DNA from: Streptomyces sp. NBC_01754 | GTDB lineage: Bacteria > Actinomycetota > Actinomycetes > Streptomycetales > Streptomycetaceae | Length of the DNA: 64,000 nucleotides | Assembly: GCF_035918015.1 (NCBI RefSeq) | Contig: NZ_CP109132.1 | Span: 1,488,001-1,552,000 of the forward strand | Direction: 5' to 3' | In this document: piece after piece, positions 17,627 through 25,669 of the stretch | How positions within the stretch are numbered: the first letter of the stretch is position 1 | Layout: the number at the start of each line of letters is the position of its first letter | The notes under the pieces: model-generated | Seen by the model: only the letters and a program-made list of their open reading frames with translations | Database searches by the model: none | What the model was told of the DNA's origin: nothing | Program-made: the position numbers and the translations under genes

Positions 17627-19321
17627 TCAGCCGCGGGCCTCCGTGAGCACCGCGTACAGCTTGGGTTCCCGCGTCGCCAGCGGGTCGAGGTGGTGCCCCA
17701 TCATCTTGCTGTTCGCCTCCCGGAGGTCGAGCTGGACCAGGAGCTGCTCCTCGAAGCCGTGCCGGCTCCAGTACCCCGTGGGGTAGCGCATCAGCGCGAT
17801 GGGCTGTCCCGGTTCGAACAGGTCCGCCCGGACGATCTGGCTTCCGACCGCCGCGGCGCTGTCCAGCCGGTTGGCGGAGACCAGGTGCACACGGTTCTCC
17901 TCGGTCCGCTCGGTCGCGGCCACGTGCGGCTCGTCCTCGCTCCCCCAGTCCGCCGGGTGGCAGATCAGCTCGGCCCCGGCCAGTGCCAGCACCCTGGCCA
18001 CCTCGGGGACCCACACCTCGTCGGTGACCATGAATCCGATGGTGCCGATCTCGGTCCGGACCACGCCCAGCTCGTCGCCGGCCGTGGCCCAGCCCAGCTC
18101 CGCGGTGCCGAGATGCGTCTTGCGGTACCGGTGCACGACCTCGCCCGACCGGTTCACCAGGAAGACCGTGGAGTAGTGGCGTCCGCCGTCCTCCTCGACC
18201 AGATGGACGGCCACCCATATCCCGTTCGCCGCGGCGGCCTCCCGGACGCGTGCCAGGGCCCGGACACCGATCTCGGCCGCTGCCGCCGGAGCCTCGCGCT
18301 CATACCCGCGCGGCAGGCAGAACAAGGCGGGCAGCACCCCGAGATCGGCGCCGCGACGCGCCGCGTACTCGATCTGCCCGACAGCCCGGGTGATGGTCCA
18401 GTCGGTGTTGTGGAACCAGCTGACCTGTAGCGTCGCGACGTCGGTCATCGCGGACGGCATGTCCTTGGGCGCCGGACCGAACATCGCGGCGACCGGCAGT
18501 CCGTCCGCGGGCGCGGTCAGCGAGCCGTACAGGTCGGGGCGGCGGAACCCGAAGACGGAGTCGGTCCACGGCGCGGACTTCGCCGAGGCCAGCTCCGGTT
18601 CGATCACCGCGAGGACGATCTCCGGGTGCTCCTCGGAACCGGTGGCGAGCCTTGTGCCGTCCGGCGCCACGATCTGGCTCCCGCCCATCCACGGCCAGGC
18701 GTCCGCCGGTCCGCCGACGGTGTTCGCCGCCACGTGCCACACCCGGTTCTCCATGGCCCGCAGCGGCACGTGCACCCGCAGTTCGTCCGGTCCACGGGAG
18801 TTCAGCGAGTTGACGAGGATCTGCGCGCCCTTGAGCGCGAGGACCCGGGGCACGTCGGGGACGATGCCGTCGGCACACATCAGGACGCCGATCCGGCCCA
18901 GCTCGGTGTCGTACACCTCCAGCTCTTCGTCCGAGGGGACGAAGAGGGTGTACTCGTAGTCCCACAGGACGTGCTTGCGGTGGACCCCGATCAGCTCGCC
19001 GTCGGGACCGATGAGGACCGAGGCGATGTACACGTCGGGTGCCCGCTCCCCCCTCAGGTCCACGCCGACCGCCACGTGCGTACCGTGCTCCCGGGCCGCT
19101 GCCCGGACCGTGGTGACGAAGGCGCCGTCGAGTTCCTCGCTGTGCTCCCAGCAGGCTTCGCGGTCGGCGAAGTCCCGCACCCGGTTCGAGTTCTCCGGGA
19201 GGACGACGAGGCGGGCGCCCGCCTCGGCGGCGCGGCGGATGTTGTCGGCGCACAGTTCGGCGTTGGCGGCCGGATCGGGACCGGAGAAGAACTGAGCGGC
19301 CGCGACGGTGACCTGCTTCAT
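17627..19321 (-). CDS. tandem nitrilase-superfamily protein, one active and one degenerate domain
   Basis: This 564-residue protein carries two nitrilase-like C-N hydrolase domains, while usual members have one of about 260-300 residues. Domain 1 (about 1-250) has the full Glu-Lys-Cys triad: LPENSN (E43), HRKH (K116) and LMCADG (C149). Domain 2 (about 293-555) keeps the lysine (YRKTHL, K401), but the glutamate is alanine (VLPALF, A332) and the cysteine is threonine (MVTDEV, T433). So only domain 1 should hydrolyse an amide or carbamoyl group, and domain 2 is probably structural. It lies downstream of the isochorismatase-type amidase gene, separated by a 131-bp gap with hairpins. Confidence 0.9.
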   Translation of the reverse strand: MKQVTVAAAQFFSGPDPAANAELCADNIRRAAEAGARLVVLPENSNRVRDFADREACWEHSEELDGAFVTTVRAAAREHGTHVAVGVDLRGERAPDVYIASVLIGPDGELIGVHRKHVLWDYEYTLFVPSDEELEVYDTELGRIGVLMCADGIVPDVPRVLALKGAQILVNSLNSRGPDELRVHVPLRAMENRVWHVAANTVGGPADAWPWMGGSQIVAPDGTRLATGSEEHPEIVLAVIEPELASAKSAPWTDSVFGFRRPDLYGSLTAPADGLPVAAMFGPAPKDMPSAMTDVATLQVSWFHNTDWTITRAVGQIEYAARRGADLGVLPALFCLPRGYEREAPAAAAEIGVRALARVREAAAANGIWVAVHLVEEDGGRHYSTVFLVNRSGEVVHRYRKTHLGTAELGWATAGDELGVVRTEIGTIGFMVTDEVWVPEVARVLALAGAELICHPADWGSEDEPHVAATERTEENRVHLVSANRLDSAAAVGSQIVRADLFEPGQPIALMRYPTGYWSRHGFEEQLLVQLDLREANSKMMGHHLDPLATREPKLYAVLTEARG

Positions 19322-19374
19322 GGGACCTCCACAGTGTCTGTTCGGCCCGCCGGAACCCGTCGTCCCGGCGGTCG

Positions 19375-19400
19375 CCCCGGGCGGAGGAGTCCGCCCGGGG
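19375..19400 (-). terminator. hairpin between the isochorismatase-type and nitrilase-like genes
   Basis: Perfect 11-base arms (CCCCGGGCGGA and complement) surround a 4-base loop. A second, looser GGGGCACC/GGTGCCCC hairpin follows at about 19412-19439. They lie downstream of the isochorismatase-type gene and may separate it from the nitrilase-like gene. Confidence 0.55.
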
Positions 19401-19452
19401 GGGAAGAAGCGGGGGCACCTGACCGTCGGCCGGTGCCCCGTCGGGCCGGCGG

Positions 19453-20136
19453 TCAGGGGCGTTCGAGCCCCGTCAGCCAGTCCCGGGCCCGGTCGAGGGT
19501 GACGACCTCGCCGATCTTGGCCCGGATGTCGAACAGGGCCGCCTCGTGCGGACCGACGTGGCGGTCGCCCACCGCGTCCTGGATCACGACCGGGACGAAC
19601 CCGCAGCTCATCGCGTCGACCGCGGTGGCCCGTACGCAGCCGCTGGTGCTCAGGCCGACGATCGCCACACTGTCCGCGCCGGCCGCCGTCAGGGCGGAGG
19701 CCAGGGGTGTGCCCGAGAAGGCGCTGGGGGCGCGTTTGACGTACGTGACCTCACCGGGGTGCGCCGCCGACAGGCCCGCAATCGGATCGCCGAGCGGATT
19801 GCCCTCCTCGAAGCACCGCAGGGCGGGCACCTTGCGGTGGAACACCCCTCCGTCGGCGCCGCCCGGCCGGAACCGCACCTCGGTGAAGAAGACGGGTATC
19901 CCGGCCTCGCGGGCGACGGCCAGCACCTGGCGCATCGCGGCGACCGCGTCCTCCACCGCCGCGTACAGCGGGGAGTCGGGTTCGGTGTAGGCGCGCGCGG
20001 CGTCGACGACGACGAGTGCGGGCCGCTTCCCGAGCGGGAGGGTGCCCGAGAATCCGGCGGCGGCGTAGTCCTCGCGGACGTCGGCCGCGCGCAGTCCGGG
20101 GCCCGTGTGCGGCGACGGCGGGATGCCCGTGGTCAC
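19453..20136 (-). CDS. isochorismatase-family amidohydrolase (N-carbamoylsarcosine amidase/maleamate amidase type)
   Basis: This 227-residue protein has the Asp-Lys-Cys triad of cysteine hydrolases in this fold: VVVDAARAY (D45), YVKRAPSAFSGT (K134) and STSGCVRATAVDAMSCGF (C167). The SGCVRA form is seen in amidases such as N-carbamoylsarcosine amidase and maleamate amidohydrolase rather than true isochorismatases. It probably releases ammonia, or ammonia plus CO2, from an acyclic amide intermediate. The start is GTG at 20136, overlapping the Dabb stop by four bases. It lies two genes downstream of a maleate-isomerase-family protein, as nicF-type amidases often do. Confidence 0.9.
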   Translation of the reverse strand: MTTGIPPSPHTGPGLRAADVREDYAAAGFSGTLPLGKRPALVVVDAARAYTEPDSPLYAAVEDAVAAMRQVLAVAREAGIPVFFTEVRFRPGGADGGVFHRKVPALRCFEEGNPLGDPIAGLSAAHPGEVTYVKRAPSAFSGTPLASALTAAGADSVAIVGLSTSGCVRATAVDAMSCGFVPVVIQDAVGDRHVGPHEAALFDIRAKIGEVVTLDRARDWLTGLERP

Positions 20137-20447
20137 AGCCGGGCCTGGACGAAGACGGCACCGGCGAGGACGGGTCTGATGACCGAGGCGGCCAGCGCCA
20201 GGTGGGCCGGATGGTCCGCGTAGGCGCGCCAGGCGTCCTCGTCGCCGAAGTCGGCGAGGAAGACGAGGTCCGCGGTGCCGTCGCGGAGACCGGCGTCCTC
20301 GTGGACGCGCATCGCCAGCAGGCCCGGGACCTGGCCGACGAGGGCGTCGAGCCCGTCGCGGATCGCGGTGCGCGCGTCCGCTCCGGTGTCCGGGCGCAGG
20401 GTCAGCGTCCCGATGTGGCGCAGCCGGGGCGGGGTCGTGTCACTCAT
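20133..20447 (-). CDS. Dabb (dimeric alpha-beta barrel) domain protein
   Basis: This 104-residue protein reads as a Dabb/stress-responsive barrel: RHIGTLTLRPDTGADARTAI at the start and DLVFLADFGDEDAWRAYADH in the middle. Members are small homodimers found as enzymes or accessory proteins in ring and polyketide chemistry, and the role here is unknown. The start at 20447 lies 2 bp after the maleate-isomerase-family gene, and its stop overlaps the amidase start. Confidence 0.85.
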   Translation of the reverse strand: MSDTTPPRLRHIGTLTLRPDTGADARTAIRDGLDALVGQVPGLLAMRVHEDAGLRDGTADLVFLADFGDEDAWRAYADHPAHLALAASVIRPVLAGAVFVQARL

Positions 20448-20449
20448 GG

Positions 20450-21217
20450 TCACTCCTGTGCGGGAAGGGCCGGGTGGTCTTCGAGCAGGGCACCGAACCC
20501 CTTGACCGAGTCGGTGACTCCCACGCTGCGCAGTGCGTGCCAGACACTCGCGGTGTTGATCGCGATGACCGGCTTGCCCAGCTCGGCCTCCAGTTCGGCG
20601 GCGACGACGGCGCACGGCAGGTTGGTGCCCACTTGGACCAGCGCGTCCACGCCGTCGCCGTCGACCGCGCGGAAGGCGTCACGCAACTCCTGGGCGGAGA
20701 CGTCGGCGATGGACTGCGCCGTGGGGCACTTCAGCCCGTACACGGAGGCGACGTCGTAGCCGAGTTCGGTGAAGTAGCGGCGGACGTTGCGGTCACCGAT
20801 CGGCTGGTACGGCGTGATGATCCCGATCCGGCGGATGCCGCCGTACGCCTTCAGGGCGGCCAGGCAGCCCGCCGCGCCGGTCGAGAGCGTCATGCCGGTC
20901 TGCTCGCGGACCGAGTCCTCGAACTCGCGGTTGCCCTCGACACCGCCCCAGAAGGTCTCGGCGGACATGCCCATGACGAGGTGGTCCGGCTGGACCTGCG
21001 CCACGTCGCGCAGGGCCTTCCCGATCTCGTCACGGAGGTCCACCAGGAACTGGTCGAAGGACTCGTCGGAGTCGAGCGCCGCGTCCTTGATCCAGATCCG
21101 GCCGGTGTGGAAGGTGACGCCGGGCGGGCACATCAGGTTGTACTCCGCCTCGACGGCGGTGTTGGTCGCGGGCACGACCACGCCGAGGACGGCGCGGCCG
21201 CCGAGTACGTTCGTCAT
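20450..21217 (-). CDS. Asp/Glu racemase superfamily protein, maleate isomerase/arylmalonate decarboxylase group
   Basis: This 255-residue protein belongs to the MaiA/AMDase/EutA branch, judged from LGVVVPATNTAVEAEYN and the later GTNLPCAVVAAELEAELGKP. Maleate isomerases use two cysteines. Here the second is present (C202 in TNLPC), but the position of the first appears to be serine (S85 in VMGMSAETF). A single cysteine at the second position is the arrangement of arylmalonate decarboxylases, so this may not be a true maleate isomerase. Its start overlaps the fusion-protein stop by four bases and it leads into the Dabb and amidase genes. Confidence 0.85.
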   Translation of the reverse strand: MTNVLGGRAVLGVVVPATNTAVEAEYNLMCPPGVTFHTGRIWIKDAALDSDESFDQFLVDLRDEIGKALRDVAQVQPDHLVMGMSAETFWGGVEGNREFEDSVREQTGMTLSTGAAGCLAALKAYGGIRRIGIITPYQPIGDRNVRRYFTELGYDVASVYGLKCPTAQSIADVSAQELRDAFRAVDGDGVDALVQVGTNLPCAVVAAELEAELGKPVIAINTASVWHALRSVGVTDSVKGFGALLEDHPALPAQE

Positions 21218-23346
21218 CGCGGGTTCCTCTCGTCGGTCAGGTCACGCGCCCGCTCCAGCAGGGCGGGCAGGTCGAGGGCTCCGTTCAGGCCGCCCCAGTC
21301 CAGCGGCGTACCGCCGAGACCGGCGGGGCCGGCCTGGTCCGGGGGCAGCCCCAGATACACGTCGCGGGCCGCACCGGCGGCGGCGAGGAGGGCGGTGACC
21401 GGCTGGATGACCAGCCGGACGCCGCAGGCCGCGAGCTGTGCGGCGGTCAGCGGCTCCGGGGCGGCACCGGCCGCCTCGGAGTGATTGACCACAAGGGGTA
21501 CGCCGGGCAGCGCCCGGTGGACCGCGCGCAGTTCGGGGAGGTCGGTGGCGCCTTCGACGAGGATCAGGTCGGCACCGGCGGCGCGGTAGGCGCGGGCCCG
21601 GTCGATCGCCTCGTCGAGGCCCCGTACCGACAGCGCGTCGGTACGGGCGATGACGAGGGTGTGGTTCCGGGCCGCGCGGGCGGCCCGCACCTTGCCGCAC
21701 ATCGTCCGTGCGTCCAGGAGCTCCTTGCCGCTCATGTGGCCGCAGCGCTTGGGCGAGACCTGGTCCTCGATCTGGACGGCGGCGACGCCGGCCCGCTCCA
21801 GCGTCCGTACGGTTTCCGCGACTTGGAGGACGTCGCCGTACCCCGTGTCGGCGTCGGCTATCAGCGGCAGGTCGACGGCCCGGGTGATCCGGGCCGCCTG
21901 GCCCGCGGTGTCGGCCAGACCGGCGTAGCCGAGGTCGGGACGGCCCAGCAGGGAGGCGGAGAGGGCGGCACCCGAGAGGTACGCGGCCCGCGCCGCCGAG
22001 CCCGCGAGGAGGCGGGCGGTGAGTGCGTCGTGGCATCCCGGGGCGAGGACGGGACCGCGGGCGAGTTCCGCCGCGAGTCTGCTGCCCGCGGGCGGGAGCG
22101 CGCTGCCCGGGTCGCCGCCCGGCAGCAGCTGGTGCAGCCAGGCGGCGGAGTCCCGGGCGGAGTCCAGCATCGAGGTACGGCGCAGATGGGCACGGTGCCG
22201 CTCGTCGTCGGCCGTCACCTCCTGGAGTTCGCGGGCCCGGTCGAGGCGGGCCGCCGGGTCGCGCTCCTGGAGCTCCTGGTAGTTGCGGTGGGTGTCGGCC
22301 TGTACGTGGTGCAGGGTGGTCGCCCGCCGGACCGTGCGGTAGGCGCCGGCCGCGCGGTCGGCGGGTACGCCGTCGAGCGCGGCGAGGATGACGTCGGCCG
22401 CCGCACGGGCGTCGTGGATACCGCTGTTCATGCCCATGCCGCCGAGCGGGTTGTTGATGTGCGCGGCGTCCCCGGCGAGCAGCACCCGGCCGCGGCCGAA
22501 CTCGGCGGCGACCCGCTGGTGCACCTTGTAGAGCGTGGTGTGCGACACCGGGTAGTCCTCGCCGATGTCCTTGATCCGCCGGAGCCGGGCCTGGACGGCG
22601 GATCCGGCCGTGGCCTCCTCGTCGGTGAGCTCCGGGGCGACGGGGAAGAGCGCGCGCCACTGGCGGGGGGTGCGCAGCAGGACACCCCACTCCTGAGGGT
22701 CGGACACATAGCTCACGTGGGCGAGCCCGGGCAGTTCGTCCCGCAGCTCGCGGGTGGTGGAGACGATGAGGAACCGCTCGGGGTAGGTGACGCCCTCGAA
22801 CGCGATGCCCAGGGAACGGCGGACGGGCGAGGCGGCGCCGTCGGCGGCGACGACCCAGGAAGCCCTGATCGCGTCGTCGCGGTGGGCGCCCGCGAGGTGG
22901 ACGCGGACGTGGTCGCCGGCCGTCTCGACACCGGTGACCGCCGCGCCGAAGCGCAGTCGCACATGCGGCATGTCCGCGAGGCGGTCGCGGATGAGGCGGG
23001 TGAGGTTGTTCTGCTCGTTCTGCACCCGGTAGGGGTGTGTGGTCTCGTCGGCCAGCAGCGTGAGGTCCAGGGAGGCCAGGACCTCTCCGGACCGTTCGCG
23101 GTACTGGAACACGGGCGCCTTGAGGCCGCCCTCGATGAGTTCGTCCGCCACCCCGAGCTGGTCGAGGATCTCCAGGCTCGGCGGGTGGAACGTCGAGGCA
23201 CGGGACTCCGTCGCGAGCGCCTCGCCCTGTTCGAGGACGACGACCGGGACGCCGCGGCGCCCCAGTGCAAGTGCCGTGACCATTCCGACGGGGCCCATGC
23301 CGACGACGACTACGGGCTCGGCGGCGGAGGTTGTCCGCTCTGCCAT
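21214..23346 (-). CDS. flavin monooxygenase fused to isocitrate lyase/PEP mutase-family domain
   Basis: This 710-residue two-domain protein is unusual. Residues 1 to about 400 form a class A flavin monooxygenase: VGMGPVG (15-21), VVAADGAASPVR (DG at 169-170) and RVLLAGDAAHINNPLGGMGM (from 287). Residues about 420-705 form an isocitrate-lyase/PEP-mutase barrel: ADADTGYG (497-504), VQIEDQVSPKRCGH with the catalytic KRCGH (533-537), and VIARTDA. The lyase part resembles 2-methylisocitrate or 2,3-dimethylmalate lyases. A fused hydroxylase and C-C lyase could hydroxylate and then cleave a dicarboxylate or opened ring. It starts a leftward operon of four overlapping or abutting genes. A sequencing frameshift joining two genes is unlikely, because both domains read cleanly in one frame. 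Confidence 0.9.
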   Translation of the reverse strand: MAERTTSAAEPVVVVGMGPVGMVTALALGRRGVPVVVLEQGEALATESRASTFHPPSLEILDQLGVADELIEGGLKAPVFQYRERSGEVLASLDLTLLADETTHPYRVQNEQNNLTRLIRDRLADMPHVRLRFGAAVTGVETAGDHVRVHLAGAHRDDAIRASWVVAADGAASPVRRSLGIAFEGVTYPERFLIVSTTRELRDELPGLAHVSYVSDPQEWGVLLRTPRQWRALFPVAPELTDEEATAGSAVQARLRRIKDIGEDYPVSHTTLYKVHQRVAAEFGRGRVLLAGDAAHINNPLGGMGMNSGIHDARAAADVILAALDGVPADRAAGAYRTVRRATTLHHVQADTHRNYQELQERDPAARLDRARELQEVTADDERHRAHLRRTSMLDSARDSAAWLHQLLPGGDPGSALPPAGSRLAAELARGPVLAPGCHDALTARLLAGSAARAAYLSGAALSASLLGRPDLGYAGLADTAGQAARITRAVDLPLIADADTGYGDVLQVAETVRTLERAGVAAVQIEDQVSPKRCGHMSGKELLDARTMCGKVRAARAARNHTLVIARTDALSVRGLDEAIDRARAYRAAGADLILVEGATDLPELRAVHRALPGVPLVVNHSEAAGAAPEPLTAAQLAACGVRLVIQPVTALLAAAGAARDVYLGLPPDQAGPAGLGGTPLDWGGLNGALDLPALLERARDLTDERNPR

Positions 23347-23388
23347 GGCATCTCCTTGACGTGGTACGACGTTCTTCGTCGGGGTCGG

Positions 23389-23418
23389 GGACCGGCCTCC
23401 CCGCGGGGAGGCCGGTCC
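23389..23418 (-). terminator. hairpin downstream of the PrpD-like gene
   Basis: A 30-base perfect palindrome (arm GGACCGGCCTCCCCG) with no loop lies between the PrpD stop and the fusion-protein start. It separates the CaiB-cyclase-PrpD operon from the following one. Confidence 0.72.
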
Positions 23419-23426
23419 GGGGCGGC

Positions 23427-24830
23427 TCAGCCGGTGAGGGACTCGACGCGGGGCGCCCCGGGAAGGGCGCGGATCCGGTCGCGTACGGCCGTCGCCTCCG
23501 CGGGGGTGAGGACCCGGCCCGCGTTCAGCTCGAATTTCAGGGCGAGTTCACCGGCGGTGAGCGGGAACTCGGGGCCGCCGCGGGAGGAGTGCCTGCGGTG
23601 TTCGAGGGTCCTGCCGTCGGTGGTGCGTACCCGGAGCACGGCACTGAAGGCGTTGGGGAACTCGTCGTCGCAGACGGGATCGGCGACCACGGTCACCTTC
23701 TCGGTGAGAGCGCGGCGGGCCGGGTCCGCGAGAGCCTCCTCGGTGAAGTCGTCCAGGTGTACACCGAGCCCGCCACCACCGTGCAGGGCCGCGGCGACCG
23801 TGTACGGGCCGGAGAACTTGGCGTGGTACGCGGATCGGGGCCGGATCTTCTCGGCGCGCGGCTCACCGATGGTGCGCAACGGCGCGGCGGCGACGCCGAG
23901 TTCGATCGACTCGATGTGCTCCGGGTCGAGGCCCTCGGCCCGCAGGGCGAGTGCGCAGTCGATGGCGGGGTGGGTGAAGTGGTTGGAGGGGTAGGGCTTG
24001 TAGACCGTGCGCAGCAGTTCCCACCGGTCGCCGAGCCCCTCGGTGACGGCGCTCGCGTCGTGGTCGTCGCCCAGGTGCGCCCGGAGGAAGCCGAAGCGTC
24101 CCTCGAACACGGTGGGCGGGCCCGTGACCCCCTCGGCGGCGAACAATCCTGCCTCGACGGCGGCGTGGGCCGCCCAGCCGCAGTGGACGTGTTTGACGGT
24201 GCCGCCGGTGCGGTTGGCCTCGATGATTCCGGCGCCCATGCTGGCGGCGATGCCCATGGCCGAGCTGATGCCCGCCTCGTCCAGTCCGAGCAGCATGGCC
24301 GTGGACGCCGCGGCGCCGACCGTGCCGCAGATCGACGTCGCGTGCAGTCCCTTCTCGAAGAAGGTGGAGTTGCGCAGCTCCGGTATGTAGGAGGCCATGC
24401 CGAGGCGGTTGCAGATCTCGTTGCCGACGGCGACCGCGGCCAGCAGTTCGGCACCGGTGCGTCCTTCCGCCTCCGCGACGGCGAGCGCCGCAGGGACGAC
24501 GGAGGCGCTGGGGTGCAGCACCGAGGGCAGGTGGGTGTCGTCGAAGTCGAGCGCGTGCGCCAGTGTGCCGTTCACCAGGGCGGCGGCGGAGGCGGGCAGC
24601 CGCCGGCCGCCGCCTACGACGCCGGCTTCCTCGCTCCCGCCCCGTCGTCGCATCAGTCGCAGCAGCGCGTTGTGCGGTTCGGCGGGGCCGCGGGCCTCCA
24701 GGGCGGCGAGCGAGTTGCCGATCACGTCGGTGATCCTGCCGACGACGTCCGCGGAGACCGCGTCGGGGAGGCTGCGGCGCGCGTCGGCGGCGAAGGCGGC
24801 GAGTTCGTGCGCGATGGTGGGCGTGCTCAT
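23427..24830 (-). CDS. MmgE/PrpD family protein
   Basis: This 467-residue protein belongs to the family of 2-methylcitrate dehydratase, cis-aconitate decarboxylase and iminodisuccinate epimerase. Typical segments are ALDFDDTHLPSVLHPSASVV, where the histidines and aspartates lie in the active-site region, NRLGMASYIPELRNSTFFEK and PYPSNHFTHPAIDCAL. The family does metal-free dehydration, decarboxylation or epimerisation of small polycarboxylates, and the reaction here is open. The start ATG at 24830 overlaps the cyclase-type stop by four bases. In-frame sequence upstream is the antisense reading of the cyclase gene. Confidence 0.9.
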   Translation of the reverse strand: MSTPTIAHELAAFAADARRSLPDAVSADVVGRITDVIGNSLAALEARGPAEPHNALLRLMRRRGGSEEAGVVGGGRRLPASAAALVNGTLAHALDFDDTHLPSVLHPSASVVPAALAVAEAEGRTGAELLAAVAVGNEICNRLGMASYIPELRNSTFFEKGLHATSICGTVGAAASTAMLLGLDEAGISSAMGIAASMGAGIIEANRTGGTVKHVHCGWAAHAAVEAGLFAAEGVTGPPTVFEGRFGFLRAHLGDDHDASAVTEGLGDRWELLRTVYKPYPSNHFTHPAIDCALALRAEGLDPEHIESIELGVAAAPLRTIGEPRAEKIRPRSAYHAKFSGPYTVAAALHGGGGLGVHLDDFTEEALADPARRALTEKVTVVADPVCDDEFPNAFSAVLRVRTTDGRTLEHRRHSSRGGPEFPLTAGELALKFELNAGRVLTPAEATAVRDRIRALPGAPRVESLTG

Positions 24831-25669
24831 GCCGGCACCACGGCCAGCGGCCGGACCGGGGCGCCCGTGGCACCGGCGACGTTGAGGGGATTGAGGACGA
24901 GGAGGAACTCGCTCGCGCCGGACTCCAGGAGGGACCCGAGGTTCATCGTCTCGATGATGTGGACGCCCTCCTCGACCAGCATCGTGCGGTGGACGGGGAG
25001 TTCGGCGTGGCCACGGCCGGCCGGGATGTGCTCGAACGCGATGGTCTCCGCGCCGACGGCGGTGGGCCGCAGGTCCGCGAGCCAGCGTCCGGCGGCGGCG
25101 TCGGGGCCGGGGGCGCCGCCGGACTGGCCGGTGAAGACGTCCTTCTCGGCCCATCGTCCGGACCAGCCGGTGCCGATCAGCACCACGTCACCCGGCCGGA
25201 TGTCGACGTCCGCGCGCTCGCGGGCGGCGCGCAGGTCGTCGACGGTGACGGCCAGGCCGGGCTCGAGGGTGCTGACTCCGTGGAGCGCCGCGACGTCGAG
25301 CACGACCGCCCGGCCGACGTAGGGGGAGAAGGCGTCGATACCCAGCCGGGAGAAGCCCTGGTGGCTCTGGAGGGACGACGCCTCCAGGCCGCCGTGCACC
25401 CGGCCGTCCTGGGAGACGTGGGCGAGCGCGTCGACATGGGTGCCGACGTGACCGCCGAGCACGATCAGTTCGTTGGCCGCGGAGCCGCCGTCGGCCCGGA
25501 CCATGTCGCCGTGACGGCGTTCCAGCAGCATGCGGAACGGCGGGTGGTTGGGCGACTGGGGCATACCCACCCGGTACGGGTGGGACAGGTCGAGAATCCG
25601 CGACCCGGCCAGTTGTTCCCAGAGCCCCGTGTTCTCCGCTGCGAGTGGAGGAGAAGGCGTCATGGTCAA
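24827..25669 (-). CDS. cyclase-family metal-dependent hydrolase (kynurenine formamidase-like)
   Basis: This 280-residue protein has the family motif GGHVGTHVDALAH, whose H74, H78 and D80 plus H84 are the expected metal ligands. It opens with SRILDLSHPYRVGMPQSP. Relatives hydrolyse N-formyl or other amides and ring amides. The TTG at 25667-25669 overlaps the CaiB stop by four bases and has GGAAAG at proper spacing. An ATG two codons later (25663) is the alternative. The gene lies between caiB-like and prpD-like genes in a three-gene operon. Confidence 0.88.
   Translation of the reverse strand: MTMTPSPPLAAENTGLWEQLAGSRILDLSHPYRVGMPQSPNHPPFRMLLERRHGDMVRADGGSAANELIVLGGHVGTHVDALAHVSQDGRVHGGLEASSLQSHQGFSRLGIDAFSPYVGRAVVLDVAALHGVSTLEPGLAVTVDDLRAARERADVDIRPGDVVLIGTGWSGRWAEKDVFTGQSGGAPGPDAAAGRWLADLRPTAVGAETIAFEHIPAGRGHAELPVHRTMLVEEGVHIIETMNLGSLLESGASEFLLVLNPLNVAGATGAPVRPLAVVPA

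Noticed and set aside
19453..21217. Assignment as the maleamate pathway tail of nicotinate breakdown (nicF-maiA)
   Set aside because: The amidase and isomerase-family genes are close together as in that pathway. However, no 2,5-dihydroxypyridine dioxygenase or N-formylmaleamate deformylase is present, and the isomerase lacks the first cysteine.
21481..23994. 837-codon open frame on the plus strand
   Set aside because: It is the antisense shadow of the fusion-protein and PrpD-like genes. In high-GC DNA such frames stay open by chance, and its translation shows no recognisable domain.
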